A stretch of DNA of 64,000 nt from Apostichopus japonicus (lineage: Eukaryota; Echinodermata; Holothuroidea; Aspidochirotida; Stichopodidae), in assembly GCF_037975245.1 (NCBI RefSeq), contig NC_092577.1, positions 12,981,013-13,045,012 of the forward strand, given 5' to 3'. The notes below the pieces were generated by a model that was not told where the DNA came from, did no database searches, and saw nothing but the letters and a program-made list of their open reading frames with translations. The translations under genes were made by a program, and so were the position numbers. The stretch's first letter is position 1. The number at the start of each line of letters is the position of its first letter. Positions 61,216 to 64,000 of this stretch are shown one piece after another.

Positions 61216-61847
61216 AGTCCATAAAAAATCGTGCACAGAAAATAGATGCATTTTGAGAACGAGACGCCCAGGCCGAATAAAAAATATTCAAAGGCTACTA
61301 CTGATGACGCTCCTCCTATAAAGTTTGAGAGCAGAAACCGGTGTAGTTGGTCATAAGAACGAACCTACACTAGTCTCTCTACTATTAACAGTACACTCAA
61401 TTCACCTAATAGGTGCAATTATGTTTCACCACGAGGAGCATGCTATAAGTTCATGTTCCTCGGGCCCTCCCTTAAAAATACTTCAGGTTCTTAGCGACTA
61501 CGTTGCGTTAGATAGTGTAAAACCGCCTACACCCTCTTTCATTCAGATAATTATGATATACTTGCTAACTGTGCATTGATTTTCCCTGACAGTAATAGTC
61601 AGCACTATAGTACTGAGCCTTATCTAATTAATACGTGATGTCGCGTAGGCCTGATAATTGCCTTAGTTTCAAATTTGGAATAAAAACGATCGCGTTTCAA
61701 GGAAGAGCAGCTGGATATATATTAGGCTTTTCTTTCACCAAGTTATGCCTATTAGGAATTTGAAGTATTCCCACATAAAAAAACTCAACTGATTTCCAAA
61801 AGGGAGGGGCCGGGGCCGGGTCGGCCCCCCCCCTGGATCCGCCCCTG

Positions 61848-63727
61848 ATAACTAAACACATTCAAATTATATGAATCCTGGAATATAATGCAGGTTCCTC
61901 AGATTCCACTCATTACAACTGCAATACAAAAATTCTGAATAGGTCAATGAACTTGGGTATTGTTGGACTTCGAGCTGGTTTCCTAGTGCATGTGAGGTGT
62001 TTACTACAAAAAAAACTATATCATATTAAAACTTTAACAGATAGGTAATAACTTGCATATGAATGTTAGCACAATTTTTTAAAGAAAGGCACATCATCTC
62101 TGGTGTAATTGCTTTGTAAGTCAAACCGTTCTTAGAAGATAACCTTTAGCGGGGGTTGACATGAAGTGTATTACCTTGTATCAATTTGACCATGGATTAA
62201 GGTAGACATCTTTATAGGCATGTTAGAATTAATGTGTGACCAAATTGGCAAATTTCAGTGACAAAAATGACAGAAAACGTATATGTCAAAATGTCGGACA
62301 CAGCTAAATGTAAGTGAGTGTAACAATTCTTATTAGTGGCATACTTTTAACTACATGTAAAAAAGTACTTCTTTGGAAATTTTGAACGATCAACCTCAGT
62401 AGAAATTTTCTTAACTGTGGAAAAATGTTCCTATTAATATCTTGTGCAAGAAGAGAGAGGATTTTTTTCTGAAGCCATTTGAACATGTTGGGGTGTGGTG
62501 ACAACCCTATTGGTTATATGTAATCAAATTTACTCGAATAAATATGATCAGCTTATTTAAAAAGAAAGGCTCTGTCGTTCATTAGTTCAAAACCAGCCCA
62601 CTTAATTGCATAATCAAATTAAATCTATCAATATGTTCATCTTCACCTAGTTCCTGAAAGTGGTAGGTAGAGAAGAAAAATACAGCAAGAACTACGTGGA
62701 AAATTATGGAAGTACTGTCCCTACCTCAATCTATACACAGCTTTATAGCAATTGCTACAAAGAGTTTGCTAGTTCAAAGAGCTCACAACTTGTTCTTAAA
62801 GAATTTCACTAGCATACTTTCTTGCATTATCGATACTTTGAGAAAAAACGAGGTTCTGTTTTGAATGACACAGGAACACAGAACACTGGTGTTTGTCACA
62901 TTACTATGACATAGAATAGCAATGACTGATGCAGTTGATGCTGAAGGCATGTCAACAGGTATATCAATGGATGTCAGAGCTTCCTAGAAATATGAAAGTA
63001 AATTCGTTTCATGAATTTTATATGCACAAGAACATCCAACGACAGTACATTCTCTTCCATGGGACCTTTTGTGCCCTTGTTGGGAGGGTGGTTCATTTCC
63101 TAGGGGTTTGCAATATTCGTCTGACATGACTGACAAATGTATTCATCATCATGTATTGCTGTTTTCTCAAGTTGTTGAACATCTAAACGTGGTGTGGAAG
63201 AGCCTGGCCAATATGTGGGGAGATTTACTCTGCACGCACACTTTAAATAGCCCACTTGTTTTACTAGGTTGCAAAGTTGGCATACCTTCCTTAGTCACTG
63301 CCATGCATAATTACATTATTAACAACAAAACAGGTCAATACATATCTCACTTCACGTAACTAAAATGGTTAAGACCTTAGATTATAACAAATTTTAAAAT
63401 AAAATTAGGCTTTTTAGGTTTGGACTAGCCTACATAGGCCTGTATCCTATTCCTACTTCATACCCCAAACCTGGATAGGAATGCCCTGAGTGCCCTTTAC
63501 TCCTACAGCTTACATGAGGCTACTTGCTTGCCTAAATTAACGCAATCATATTCCTACTCCTATGCTTAGCCCACTTACATTAGAAAAAAAACATGTCTGA
63601 AAATGGCATAGCCTATAGTATTTGCCTAAGTTAATCTATAGCCTGTAGGCCTAACAAAAGTTTGAAATACTTTGACTTCGAAACACCACAAAACTGCTAA
63701 AGTTCTGAATCTACCCTTGGCTTCGGA
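61848..63727. other. Stretch without recognised gene
   Basis: AT-rich. Two overlapping frames at 62929-63359 have no motifs. Nothing else supported. Confidence 0.45.
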
Positions 63728-63728
63728 A

Positions 63729-63780
<52 letters not shown>

Positions 63781-63798
63781 AAATAAATATATATATAT

Positions 63799-63835
<37 letters not shown>

Positions 63836-63836
63836 A
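63728..63836. repeat. TA-rich microsatellite
   Basis: About 110 bp of (AT)n with a few aaata interruptions. Confidence 0.95.
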
Positions 63837-64000
63837 ACGAGGTTTATTTTTCTACTTCTATAACTATTGTCTCTTTTATTTACTATCAACGTCCCTCATG
63901 TTATTGTAAACGTTAATATCATGATGTGTAAAACAAAGAATTTACATGTACGGAAATCTATTCTGCCCTGTTCGATCATATTTTAGTTTCCTGATGATTG

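Larger units (their letters stand above)
59107..61545 (+). mobile_element. Penelope-like retroelement with inverted terminal repeats
   Basis: Flanked by a 23-bp direct duplication of target (59084-59106 and 61546-61568, one difference). The ends of the insert are inverted repeats of about 85 bp: gtgtaggcggttttacac at left and the inverse at right, then ctgaagtatttttaagggag. Penelope-like elements often carry such pLTRs, sometimes inverted. The interior encodes a Penelope-type reverse transcriptase in broken frames. A hAT element lies within (60159-61047). No GIY-YIG endonuclease was recognised. Confidence 0.9.
58715..61847. mobile_element. Outer hAT-like element (5-bp duplication), interrupted
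   Basis: The left end CAGGGGCGGATCCAGG is exactly inverted at the right end. ATAAC lies on both sides (58710-58714, 61848-61852). Next to both ends there is a ggggggccga/tcggccccccc block. Only about 650 bp belong to this element itself (58715-59106 and 61569-61847); the rest is the Penelope-like insertion. Termini and 5-bp duplication are like those of the 50722 element, so they are one group. Confidence 0.88.

Overview
The window looks like repeat-rich animal nuclear DNA. Introns with GT/AG borders break up the few coding stretches, open frames are short, and transposable elements of several classes are nested inside one another. The AT-rich base composition, the many GGCCTA-type words and the mix of hAT, Penelope-like and TTAA-targeting elements suit a marine invertebrate deuterostome such as an echinoderm. 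That placement is an inference and nothing here proves it. I see no rRNA gene, no intact tRNA gene, no CRISPR array and no operon structure.

Layout. 84-783 is a five-copy 140-bp tandem array, followed by a fragment of a dispersed repeat (family C). 2535-7162 is a TA-flanked element of 4.6 kb with many TTAGTCGG-type subterminal repeats; a 1.38-kb foldback sits inside it. 9326-12852, 16416-19265 and 33940-37195 are parts of two copies of a larger repeat (family D) that encodes an OTU cysteine-protease domain. The first copy is broken. The second is open in both OTU exons, but those exons lie about 15.1 kb apart (18762-18955 and 34084-34335). A decayed hAT transposase with a TTF-type zinc finger lies at 14801-16320. 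A 1.83-kb TTAA element (16467-18295) interrupts family D.

The 19.3-33.9 kb stretch holds a few exon-like pieces of unknown genes, a 350-bp inverted repeat, degenerate tandem repeats and a terminal-inverted-repeat element. At 40118-41562 a 5'-truncated non-LTR retrotransposon tail is flanked by a roughly 59-bp duplication and split by a hAT element. Family C fills much of 37.2-38.3 kb and 44.6-53.4 kb. One of its copies was entered by a second TA-flanked element (47135-50375, with a SAMD3-like pseudogene and a 164-bp tandem array) and by a 5-bp-TSD element (50722-52075), which itself carries a hAT insertion.

The best host-gene candidate is the last coding exon of a multipass membrane protein at 54502-55574. 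At 58715-61847 three transposons are nested: a 5-bp-TSD hAT-like element, then a Penelope-like element with inverted repeats and a 23-bp target duplication, then a hAT element with a perfect 8-bp target duplication. Few genes here act together. The window mainly records the order in which mobile elements arrived, and paralogous uninterrupted copies in the same window allow several insertion sites to be read directly.
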